Below, piece by piece: positions 46,442 through 56,839 of a DNA stretch of 64,000 nucleotides. The translations under genes were made by a program, and so were the position numbers. Numbering within the stretch: position 1 is the first letter of the stretch; every line of letters begins with the position of its first letter. The stretch covers positions 47,198,380 through 47,262,379 of the forward strand of contig OZ025240.1 of assembly GCA_964019155.1 (NCBI GenBank). The letters run 5' to 3'. The DNA is from Osedax fenrisi. Taxonomy: Eukaryota > Annelida > Polychaeta > Sabellida > Siboglinidae. The notes beneath the pieces were generated by a model that had not been told where the DNA came from, made no database searches, and saw only the letters and a program-made list of their open reading frames with translations.

Positions 46442-47122
46442 TTCTTTATAATTATGTTAATAGATGATTAAATATACTAAATTAAATTTAAAAGTTTATA
46501 CTACGATTATAATATGTATGGAAATATATTTGTATGGTTAGGATATAGTATATGTTGATTCTATCAACGTTTTCATATATTTATTATATATGTATTATAT
46601 ATATATAATAACGCACGAAATTTTATAAAAATATAAAAATATTTATTTCTGATCATAAGATTGGCTTAAATCATATGGCTGATCATATGATTGGCTTACA
46701 TCATAGTGAAGTGGCCACATTACCCTCTAAAAGGTGGCCAACTTATCCGCTTCGAGGTATCAAGTTATTTACACTATATAATAATGAATATTACTTACTA
46801 AAATAAATTGCTTACACACTTTGTTTAAATTAAATAGTTCTTTTACACCCAACATTAATTTTCAATTTATATTATATATTAGTGATTTAATAAATGTCTT
46901 ACTAAACTTTTATTTCAATTTTTTAAAAAGTAAATCGATTTTTTTGTATTTTTTACATACTTTTTTTTTATTAATAGATATACACATTATTTTTACTTAT
47001 TTGAACAATGCTTACCAATGCGCATATTTCATGTATATATTTTTTTTGATTGGACTTATAGTTTATGAGATACGCCAAGTGGCCACATTACCCGCATGGC
47101 CACATTACCCATCTTTCCCCTA
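45854..47122. mobile_element. Inverted-end DNA element, word family W3 (GGTAATGTGGCCAC)
   Basis: Ends TA-GGGGAAAGATGGGTAATGTG and CACATTACCCATCTTTCCCC-TA are exact complements over 20 bp. Words: GGTGGCCACATTACC, GGTTGCCACCTAATG and GGTAATGTGGCCACC in a cluster at 46016-46080; AGTGGCCACATTACC and AGGTGGCCAACTTATC at 46712-46753; AGTGGCCACATTACC beside the right end. The subterminal ACTTATAGTTTATGAGATAC resembles the W1 subterminal block. A (TA)n tract (46385-46437) lies inside. A 119-codon hydrophobic frame (46821-47180) runs out of the right end and is probably fortuitous. Confidence 0.88.
46385..46437. repeat. (TA)n microsatellite inside W3
   Basis: Uninterrupted TA tract. Confidence 0.97.
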
Positions 47123-47466
47123 CTACCAGATATACAATATGACAAATTTAGGAATTAAGAGTCAACGAAATACAAAATAAAATCAAATTCCATCATTATT
47201 CTACTACCTTTTAAATATAAATATATAAAATGTAATACAAAATAATATTAATTAAAAATAATACACTTATAAATAGTAAATAATTAAGTTTATGTTCTTT
47301 ATAAAGATAAGAACATGATTTAGATAAAATATTAAACTTACAATAATATTATTAAAAAACTCTTCGTAATCTAATCGTCATTAAAACAAAAAATATATAT
47401 ATATATATAAAATAGATAAATAAATAATATTATTAATAAATATAGTAAATAAGAAAAAAACTACAA

Positions 47467-47584
47467 TTATTCAGAAATTTTGAGAACTTTTGAGAACTAG
47501 GTTCTAGAACTTTTAGCCACCTATTGTCCACAAAACTACCCAATAAGTTTTAGAACCTAGTTATCAAAAGTTCTGAATAAATTA
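47467..47584. repeat. Small inverted-repeat element with GAACTAGGTTCTAGAACTT arms
   Basis: ATTCAGAA...AACTAGGTTCTAGAACTT on the left pairs imperfectly with AAGTTTTAGAACCTAGTT...TTCTGAAT on the right. The GTTCTAGAAC word is itself palindromic. A related cluster of AAGTTCT words lies at 55853-55905. Confidence 0.7.
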
Positions 47585-47672
47585 TATTATTAATAATATT
47601 TATAATGTATAATAAGAAGTATTAGAAAACACTGCATATTTCTATTATATACTATAATATACGGTATATAAT

Positions 47673-47715
47673 TAGGGGCGCAGGAAAGTATATTTCATAG
47701 GGAGGGTCCAATAAT
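47673..47715 (+). mobile_element. Possible G-rich element end (TAGGGGCGC), copy 4
   Basis: TAGGGGCGCAGGAAAG followed by GGGAGGGTCC resembles the start of 24784-24960. Only this short segment is similar. Confidence 0.3.
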
Positions 47716-47853
47716 TTATAATATATTATTAATATATGTATATCTATATATATATATATATATATTTGTGTGTATAACTAATTAAAAACTATTAGATATT
47801 ATATAAATAAATTAGTATATATCATATGTAGGGAAAAGTAACCTAATACGGAC

Positions 47854-48746
47854 CTTACCTTACCTTACCAGATCGGGATAGTTTCCCGAGCATATTCAAC
47901 AATCTTTTTCCAGATGTTTCTATGTTTCATCGCTGTCTTCGCTTCTTCTACTGTTAGGCCAGTGTCATCAGTTAGTTGCTTTATATAGTTTCGTTTCGGT
48001 CGTCCACGCTTTGTAAATCCGTGAGCAGGCATCCACATTAGTACACTACTAATAATCTCATTTTCGCTTCTGAAGCAGTGTCCAGCAAATCGTGTTCTTC
48101 TTTCCCGGATAGTCTTGGAGAGAGTAGAAATATTTCCATATAGTTTCTTGTTTGTTAAGTGTAGTTTCCATGATATATTAAATAATACTCTCAACATTCT
48201 TGTATATGTTCCGTCAAGTTTTCTTTCCAATTTTGTAGTAAGTGTCCACGCTTCAGATCCGTAAAGTAACACCGATTCTACTACTGCTCTGAAGAAATTT
48301 CCTTTGAGTGTTGCCGTAAGATTTGATTTCCATATTGAACTTAATTTGTCAAGAGCGCTCCAAGATTTGTCTATTCGGATCTTTATTTCCTTATCCATTG
48401 ATGATATCTCACTTCCAAGATATGTATAGTTATCTACAGACTTCAGTTGTGTTCCATTTACAGATCTTACTTTATGGTCAGTGTTGATATTAAACTTCTG
48501 AGTTTTTCTAATATTGACCCTTAATCCTACTGAATTTGCTTTCTCTTCCAAGACATGTAGAAGCTTTTCCGCATTACTACATGAATCCGCAAAGAGTGCC
48601 AGATCATCTGTATAATCTGCGTCTGATATTGTAACTGTTGGGTATCTTCTTCCTCTTGATTTCTGAAGTGTTAACCCTAGATCTTTATGTAGGTCAATGG
48701 ATGTCCTTAAAACATAATCAAGTGTTATGATAAATAGTAAAGTATG
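47854..48746 (-). mobile_element. RTE-like LINE, 5'-truncated, with 5-bp target duplication
   Basis: Minus-strand element ending in repeated GGTAAGG at 47854-47876. It is flanked by CGGAC duplications and truncated within the reverse transcriptase, the usual outcome of target-primed reverse transcription. It is inserted into W1 copy C. Confidence 0.85.
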
Positions 48747-48761
48747 CGGACACTTTAACAA
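47865..48761 (-). CDS. RTE-like LINE reverse transcriptase, C-terminal fragment (298 aa)
   Basis: An open frame with YTDDLALFADS (residues ~49-59), the catalytic Asp pair of the palm, then NIRKTQ (~83), NYTYLGSEI (~111), ESVLLYGSEAWTL (~163) and the C-terminal RTRFAGHCFRS and KRGRPKRNYIKQL blocks typical of this LINE group. The upstream catalytic Asp and GxPQG region are missing because the copy is 5'-truncated. The first five or so residues (MLKCP) are encoded by flanking W1 DNA, so the start is accidental. No internal stop, hence a recent insertion. The clade (RTE/RTEX) is inferred from motif style. Confidence 0.82.
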   Translation of the reverse strand: MLKCPHTLLFIITLDYVLRTSIDLHKDLGLTLQKSRGRRYPTVTISDADYTDDLALFADSCSNAEKLLHVLEEKANSVGLRVNIRKTQKFNINTDHKVRSVNGTQLKSVDNYTYLGSEISSMDKEIKIRIDKSWSALDKLSSIWKSNLTATLKGNFFRAVVESVLLYGSEAWTLTTKLERKLDGTYTRMLRVLFNISWKLHLTNKKLYGNISTLSKTIRERRTRFAGHCFRSENEIISSVLMWMPAHGFTKRGRPKRNYIKQLTDDTGLTVEEAKTAMKHRNIWKKIVEYARETIPIW

Positions 48762-49614
48762 TAAATGGTGTTAACATTTTATCATTTATTATATTTATTC
48801 AAAAATTACAATATATTAATATTATATGATTATAGATATTATTGTGATTTTAACATTTTATTTAATCTTTTAATTCCATAAATAACGGGGTGTCCGTATT
48901 CGGTACCCATGTCCGAACACGGAAACCCTGTGTTATAATACTGAGCCATATATACCACTAGATAAACTATATATTATTGACGAATCAATCAGACAAATTA
49001 CAATTACATTATTTATAATTAATTTTATGAATAATTTATTCTAATTTAATTAGTTAATAATTTATTTATTTTTATTATTTTTTAATTAATAATACAATTT
49101 AAGTATCTAAATAATAAAAATGTTATATATAGCTTTTTTGGTGGTATTAATATTATAACGCACGCGATTTTTATGAAAATCAGAATAGTTCATACGCTGC
49201 TCGCTGATTGGTTTAGGGTATCCGTATTAAGAAATCTAAGTGTCCGTATTAGGTACTTATATGACCTATAGATATATACTTATAACTTAATGAATATTTG
49301 ATACAAAATATAGAAATTATATATATAATTTTTAGAATACTTTATTTTTTAATAATATAATGTTATATTTTATATCGATACATTTGTATAATCTTGAGAA
49401 GGTTTTAAGTTGACATTTTTTTTCATAAATTTAAAAACGTAATAAAAAAATCAGTTTATTGGATATATCAGCAATATTTTGAATAATTAAAAAATAAAAA
49501 AACTTTTTTAGACCATTTATATAATTATGAATATTTTATTCATTAAAATCTTTTTTTGTAGGATTTATGCTTTCTGAGATACCGAGAGTGTCCGTATTCG
49601 GTTACTTTCCCCTA

Positions 49615-51229
49615 CATATGATTTTATATTGCTATATTAATAAATAGTAATTTAACGATAACATATTATCTCTACATTTAGTTATCATTACAAATGATGA
49701 CATCAAATCAACAATGTTTAATTCATAATGTTACTGTGAATAATAAATATCATTAAACTAATCAGTTTTTTCCCATTGAATTTCTCAGCCAGTTCTTTAT
49801 GATATACAGGTTACTATAACGATTAATGTCAACAATATTTTCACATTGGTATATAATCTCTATATTTTCCTAGATATATATTGCCGCTTTACAGTTTATT
49901 CATAATTTATTAGAGGTAATATAATTTCTATGTATAATTTCATCTAAAGACGAACGCATTTCTTGGTAATATTCGAGTGTATCTTGTAGAGCGACCTTTC
50001 TTATTTTCAAGTGGGTTATACATAATGTCTTCAATTTAAAAGTTGTTTAAGTATTTTTAAATTGTATAGAAGTATAGTACAATTATCCTATTTCATTAAC
50101 TATAGTTAATATAGATATAATAGACTCCGATTCGCTAATATATTGAGCAACTATGTGTACTCAATGATCTGTGCAATGAGTGTAATATGCCAATTGTTGT
50201 TGTCCTGAAATATTAAAGCATGTATACCATTGTATCTTCTTGACATATTACTGGCTACATCATATTACCTCATAAATTCTTTTGCATCAAACAAAATATT
50301 ATTAATATATAATTTTATCTGATGTATATTTGCTAAAGTTTCTGCCTTAATATTAGCTATTTCGTATAGATATAATCATATTTATGTAATTTCGAGGTTT
50401 GATTTGACATGCCGAATAAATATCGATTCTTGTTCGTTTATGAACAGTTTTGTAATATAATTATTTATTAATTTATAATAATTATAATCGTTATATAAAA
50501 CTATAATTACCTGAAATATCATATGTGCCGTCACACATTTTATGTGTGATAATATAATATAATTATGTTTAATAATATCTATTAAGAGTACATGTGCAAT
50601 TAATTCAAGAATCTCATTTAGAATTTTCCATGATAATAGATGTATTTTCTTAGTATATTCAGTTACGATATTTAACCATATATGCGTCTAATTGGGAATT
50701 TAATTTTTTCCTTATTTAATAGTTTGAGGAATTGACCCTCAAAATGTTATTTACCACTTAAATCTATGTTTTCTTGACCTAGTTATCTTATAGAATAAAT
50801 ATAGCTATCAGAACAATTTTATTATATGTTATATCATTTTTATTATGTATAATCACTATATCTTTAATACTATTTCTATTCTTCCATTGAAATATGGTGA
50901 ATATTAGATTTTCCATGATTAATAAATCATTCAAATGCATATTTCAATTTTAAAAACTATAGTTATTATAGTAATTATAAATTATGTGATATTATCACAC
51001 TTGGTTTTTTTATAATGTTGAATATAATAGTAGAAAAACACTACTTCCTTTTAACTACACCAATAGGACACATCCATTTCAATTTGTTGTAGGTAATACT
51101 TGTTATTCTGAATAATAAAGTTTTATCTTTTTTATTATGACTATAAACATATATTTTAATACATCTTATACCTAGCTGGAAGGGTTTATCAATGTTTTTT
51201 TATATAATTATATAAGGTATTTATAATAT
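49615..51229. other. Unassigned AT-rich DNA
   Basis: No long frame, element ends or strong repeats seen. Upstream sequence of the plus-strand LINE may start near 51000. Confidence 0.35.
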
Positions 51230-52625
51230 GTTGACTAACAAACTATTGAAACTACGTACCGAACAAATCTACTGAAACAGCAATAGCCAGGGTAACAACA
51301 AATATCCTATGTGACTTTAATACTACATATGTAACAATTATTATTCTAATTGATTTAAGCGCAGTATTTGATACAATTGACCATAATCTTCTCATATCAC
51401 GATTGGCTAATATTGATATCGCCGGTAATGATCATTACGTTCGAACTTAAATGGTTTACGTCATACATTTCCGACCGTTCTTCTTATATTCTTATTAATG
51501 GGCATATATCATCTTCTAGTAATATTATTTATGGAGTGCCCCAAGGCTCTGTATTAGGACCGATTATTTTTAATATGTATCTACTTCCTATTTTTAATAT
51601 AATTTCTAAATTTCCCCTTATATCAGTTCACTCATATGCAGATGATATACAACTTCTGATATAAATTTGTCTCCACATCTTATGTGTAACTGCATTACAT
51701 CTATAATTGGCTTTCAAATAACTCTCTATCACTGAATCCCAATAAAACAGAAACCATATTTCTTCACCTTCCTTCTCCCAAACGCCTATTAACAGTCCCA
51801 CCTTTTATCATGGTTAACAATCATAATATCTTATATTCTGATAATGTTAAATATCTTGGTGTTTATTTCGAGAGTTCTCTATCTTTTCATCGCTACATCT
51901 TAAATCTTCTTCGCTCTATAAACTTTAATCTTCACTCTTTCCGTCTAATCCGTAACTCCATCTTCCTAAGTGTTTCTATAATTCTCGCCTCATCTTTTAT
52001 ATTACCGCTTTTTGATTACTGCAATATTCTCCTTTTCTCCTTACCTGGCTATCAAATTAAAAAAATTACAAATACTACAGAATGAGTTAGTATCATCAAT
52101 TTTCAAAATTGATCGCTTCTCAAATACATATTTCACCATATTTAAAGAAATTGCATTGGCTACCAATACAATTTAGAATAATATTTAAAGTTCTTCTAAT
52201 CATTTTCTTAACCACAACCGACCTGAATATCTATCTTCCTTTATCTCTATTCCCACTCATACTATCTCTCTCGTTCTACAACTTCTTACCTTCTACATCT
52301 ACCCTCTAAACTTAATATCTATACAACTAATATTCGTGCATTGCACATATACACACCCATAAACTACCATATGAAATCCACTAACTTATTTAAATCTCTA
52401 TTAAAAACATATCTATTTACTACTGCATTTCACTGATCACTATTTTTATCACTATTTACAATTATATTTACTATTTATATTAATGTTGAGTACTTTCTGT
52501 ATTCCTACTGTTCATTATTATTAATTATATTATTTTCATTTATATTCCGTTATATTGTTTTTTTGTTTTTACTTTAGATGCTTGATTGCTATGGCACACA
52601 TAGTCTTTAAAATACATTAAATTAA
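51230..52625 (+). mobile_element. LINE reverse transcriptase and C-terminal region (CR1/Rex-like)
   Basis: Plus-strand blocks in order: LIDLSAVFDTIDHNLL-like at 51345-51400 with a frameshift, YGVPQGSVLGPIIFNMYLLP (51528-51590), SYADDIQLL (51634-51660), and LSLNPNKTETIF-like near 51725-51755. DNVKYLGVYFESSLSF follows near 51838-51885, then LPLFDYCNILLF near 52005-52040 and LKKLHWLPIQFRIIFKVLL near 52135-52195. The catalytic Asp residues are visible, but frames are broken at several points. The sequence after the last block ends near ATGGCACACATAGTCTTTAA. It is related to the fragment at 16120-16700. Confidence 0.85.
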
Positions 52626-52737
52626 TTTAAAACTAAAATATTATAATGTGTATTTTACTAATAATCGCTACTAACAATAAATTGTCTAAATTATTAACAA
52701 ATTATTAAATTATTTTAAAAATGGTCTCAAAAAGTCC

Positions 52738-52812
52738 AAAGATATCCGGACCCCTATTTATAAATGGGGGGGGGGGATCCGGACACCCTCGACCCCCTGT
52801 TCATGGCCCCTA
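52738..52812 (-). mobile_element. G-rich element end (TAGGGGCC family), copy 3
   Basis: On the minus strand: TAGGGGCCATGAACAGGGGG, GTCCGGATCC, a C run, an A/T spacer, then GGGGTCCGGATAT. The block order matches the copies at 24784 and 30528. GATCCGGAC and GTCCGGATATC words recur in it. Confidence 0.5.
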
Positions 52813-53211
52813 TATATACATATACTAAACATATTACTATTAATAATACTTTACCAAGTAAGTAGCGTAGCAAAGTACTGCAGTACTCCATTAAGTCAAG
52901 ATATCATATAACAATAAGGAGACTTTCTTAGAAATACTAATAAAATTCGGTTATTTAAAAGAAAATTAGAGGGAAATGAATCAGAGACCAAGAGAAGTAT
53001 TATTGTAAGGCATCATTTAACATCGTGTATTATTTGGTTTATCAAATAATGGACATGAACTAGGAAATCATGTATACAATCGTTACTATATATATAGTAT
53101 AATCTTGTTATATATAATCTTTTTACACTTATTCCATTGGTACATTATTTTTTGTATTCTATTATAATGATGTTTATGTTATGATTTTATATTATTATTT
53201 ATTGTTATTTA

Positions 53212-53300
53212 TGAATGAATGAATGAATTTATTTACAGAATATTGGCTATAATAATCGGAGGGATACCCAGAAGCCATATGTCATAAAGTTTTATCTAAT
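53212..53300 (-). mobile_element. LINE 3' end with (ATTC)n tail
   Basis: The minus strand ends AATATTCTGTAAATAAATTC followed by ATTC repeats (plus-strand GAAT at 53213-53228). It resembles the tail at 3401-3419. No coding remnant upstream. Confidence 0.45.
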
Positions 53301-53446
53301 AAATAATATAATATAAAAATAAAAAAAGAATAATATATTTATTCAGTATAATACAAATTATGTTAACAGTGTAGTGATAAGTTACATGTGTATAATACGA
53401 GATAGCTAATGTAAACATGGATACGTTATATAAGTATTATACGTGA

Positions 53447-54410
53447 TAGGGGGAAGTCGTCGATTACCGACCCATACATGATTATTTGTAATAACTTATT
53501 CAATATTAAATATATTTATTTGACATTTTGTAAATTGGGTAATATTATGGCAATGAATGTGGCTATTTTAAATTGTTGATATACTTATATTTACAAGAAT
53601 AAATAGGGGGGTCGGTTATCGGATATCTGTTTCTAATACCGACCCATTTCTCCTATTACCGACCCCCTAAAATAATCGTGGTATAAATAATTTTAGTATT
53701 ATAATATCCAATCAACATAGTAGATATTCATAAATATAATTAATTATAACATGCACGCAATTATTGTTTATTGATTTATGTTTTAATTGTAATATTAAAT
53801 ATAAACTTTATAGTAATTATATTAAAATAGTGTATATTATTATTTAATATTTATATATCAATCAGTATATAATCGAATACAATCACGAATCTGTAATCTA
53901 TATCAATGATACAAAAACAACTTACGATATATTTTAAAGTAAAATACTGATTTATTTTGATTGGATATTTATAAATCACACGGGGTCGGTATTAGGGTAA
54001 TTTAGGGGTCGGTATTAGGAAAATAACATGGGTTGCTATAATTAAGATATTTTGGTTAATAGTTATTCAAATTGAATTATTTTTAAAATATTTATAAACA
54101 TTTTATAGATCTACAATATTATGCATAAAATCAAGTTTTCTTTTAATTAATAAAGTATTTACAATGATTTAAAAAAAGTTATTATTCAAATATTTAAAAA
54201 GTAAAAACAGAATATTACATTTTATCAACTAATAATTGTAGGATTAAATATTTGTTAAAACAAAATACTTATTAATATTTTTCATTAAATTACTAACAGT
54301 TCATATATATATATATATATATATATAATTTTTTGATATCTCTTATAGTTACTGATATATGAGAGGGTGTCGGTATTAGGAAGTGGTCGGTAATCGGAGA
54401 CTTTCCCCTA
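53447..54410. mobile_element. Inverted-end DNA element, word family W4 (GGTCGGTATTAGG)
   Basis: Left end TA-GGGGGAAGTCGTCGATTACCGACC and right end GGTCGGTAATCGGAGACTTTCCCC-TA are inverted copies. Words: GGGTCGGTTATCGG, AATACCGACCC and TATTACCGACCCC at 53608-53672; GGGGTCGGTATTAGG twice at 53980-54020; GGTGTCGGTATTAGG at 54366-54380. The subterminal CTTATAGTTACTGATATATG resembles the W1 and W3 blocks. No ORF. Confidence 0.88.
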
Positions 54411-54867
54411 TATCATTTTAAAAATAAATTTATATAATAACAATAATGTCTAGTTGTATCTGTATCTGTATCTATATCTGTTAAATAATAGTAATTATAA
54501 TATGTGTTTATATATATATATATAAATTATATAATATAATCGTATCTTTATCGATAATTATTCTTTTTTTAATTTCATTATATCGCCTTCAACCAATAGG
54601 AAATTAATGTATACGGCTCCTCACCCTTTCCTTGCTCCAATATATATAAATACAATAACACAAAATTAACGACACCAGTATATTTATATGTACACTATAT
54701 ATAACTAACAATTATATAAAATTATATTTTAAATGTATTATATATATATATATATATATATATCTAATGAAAGTGATTATGATCATTTTTTTTAATTTAT
54801 AATTAAATGAATAATTAATTCAATTGGAAATTTAATTAATAAAATTAATTTGTAATAAATGTAATTA

Positions 54868-54929
<62 letters not shown>

Positions 54930-55635
54930 ATTGGGTTAAATTCTTCCCGTTTATTTCTCTCGATTATTATAATGAATAAACGTGGTACTATATATAACTT
55001 TATTTAACTAAATCTTCCTATAAACCGTACTGTAAATAGTATAAATAATAACAATAATTAAATGACATAAATATTATAAATAATATAAATTATATAAATA
55101 GTATAAATAATATATATGATATACATGATATAAATTATATAAATTTACCTCGTCCATGTTCGTGAATAATACAAATGCGACAATATATTTATATCATTCA
55201 ACAATTTGACGTTTAGTATTCACGGTTGAATGATTTGCATGAACATGCAATTGATTAGCCAGTACGTCAATTATAATCATTCGTTGGGGATGTCTAAATG
55301 TTGTATTTTCTACATTACAACATATATATTTATATTAATTTAATTTAAAAGTAATAAAAAGTAAATAATATATAATAATATATATAAACTAATTGAATTA
55401 TTTAATTAATATAAAATAAGTTATTAATTTTAATCATTAAAGGTTAATAACAACATTATATTTTTAAAATTAGCATATTATATTCCTAAATATTTATATA
55501 TAAAATTATATTATCATTGATAATTATAATTTATCAATCATCTAATAATTTTATTTAATTTAAAATATCTTATTATTATAATTCCATTAAACTGATAAAT
55601 ATAGATTATTCACTAACTATTTTGTGAAGACATTC

Positions 55636-55695
<60 letters not shown>

Positions 55696-56249
55696 TAATA
55701 TAATTAATTCAAATGTATGTGTATAATAATAAATTAAATATTTAAATATACAAATATATGTACATATATTTGTTTACACTGTAATCTTAGATTTGAATTT
55801 TACCAAACTATAAATCTATAAATCTATAAAACTATAAATATAAAATATTATTGGAACTAAAGTTCCCAAAAGTTCTCATTAGTTCTAAAAGTTCTAAAAA
55901 GTTATGAATAAATTATTTGTTGGGTAAATTATAAATAAATATAAAAACCTTACATTAACAAAAATAAAAATTAAATAAAAATAAAAATTAGAATAATAAT
56001 AATAGTATTATAATAAATTAGTCAGTTACAATTTTCAATAAGTCATTTTATAAGTAAATTATATTATACATCGGATAAAAGTTAAATAAAATGTTGTCGT
56101 CAGTTAATAGTTAAAAGTTATAGTTTTATAATTTAATTTTAAAATTAAAAATATAAATGTAAGGATTAATTAAAAATGTAATGGTAACCATTCAATATAT
56201 ATTTGTTTAAAGTAGTTTTAAATGAATTGAAATTTAAAATCTGTTTATA
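54411..56249. other. AT-rich DNA with (TA)n and TTCT words
   Basis: (TA)n tracts at 54739-54763, 54873-54926 and 55646-55690. The patch 55145-55310 is less AT-rich but has no open frame. AAGTTCT/AGTTCC words cluster at 55853-55905. Confidence 0.45.
54873..54926. repeat. (TA)n microsatellite
   Basis: Uninterrupted TA tract. Confidence 0.97.
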
Positions 56250-56535
56250 TAATTATCTAAGTTGTTCCATAGTATAGGACCTGTGGTATATTAACAGAAA
56301 GCTTTTCTATATGTTATAACTTTAAATCTATGAAATAAATATATATTATGTAATTTAATTGAATATTCCTATCATTTTTGCAAATTAATAAGTAATAGAT
56401 TGTTCCTGGCCCTAAACATAAATATCATGGTATTCATTGGACGATATAATAAAAATGTAAGACATGAATAATATAAAAAATTCATATAGAATAATTAGAT
56501 TCATTATTTATAACCTTCAACGCTATATTTTGTAG

Positions 56536-56640
56536 TATGATGATGATGATGATATTAAGATTATTATCACTAAAATAGGGTCATGTAGACCCCTTCGCTC
56601 GTGCGGGAAGAAAATAATAATAAAATAATAGTAATACGAT
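56536..56640 (-). mobile_element. Nested LINE 3' end with (ATC)n tail
   Basis: The minus strand reads TTTTCTTCCCGCACGAGCGA, AGGGGTCTACATGACCC and then an ATC-repeat tail (plus-strand ATG repeat, 56536-56552). It shares the CACGAGCGA block with 28822-28841. It lies within the 56250-58080 LINE, so it is a later insertion. Confidence 0.5.
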
Positions 56641-56818
56641 AATAATTTAATAATAATATACATTCAATATACCACGGACAACAATACTAAATAATATAAA
56701 CGACTATTATATACTGCAATTTATTTAAATTTAAAAAAATGTATTTCCACAAATATGACATCAGTATACTGATATGCATATATGTAAGGTGAGAATAAAA
56801 AATGAATTATATACAAAT

Positions 56819-56839
56819 ACCAAAGCCCTTAGGGCTTTG
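56819..56839. repeat. Mini-hairpin CCAAAGCCCTTAGGGCTTTG
   Basis: Nearly perfect palindrome of the family also seen at 12277-12317 and 31099-31152. Confidence 0.85.

Larger units (their letters stand above)
47829..49614. mobile_element. Inverted-end DNA element, word family W1, copy C, carrying a LINE insertion
   Basis: Left end TA-GGGAAAAGTAACCTAATACGG and right end CCGTATTCGGTTACTTTCCCC-TA. A LINE (47854-48746) interrupts it 20 bp from the left end, flanked by CGGAC on both sides (47849-47853, 48747-48751). After the LINE the element resumes with ACACTTTAACAATAAATGG as in copy B. The host DNA outside the ends is itself inverted: ATCATATGTA before and TACATATGAT after, so the original target was an 18-bp palindrome around TA. 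Confidence 0.88.

Noticed and set aside
46821..47180. 119-codon hydrophobic frame
   Set aside because: It begins inside the W3 element and runs through its inverted end into flanking DNA. The hydrophobicity follows from T-rich sequence, and no other copy preserves it.
47673..52812. A single 5-kb transposon bounded by the G-rich ends at 47673 and 52812
   Set aside because: The ends match only over a few bases, and the interval is filled by independently inserted W1 and LINE elements.
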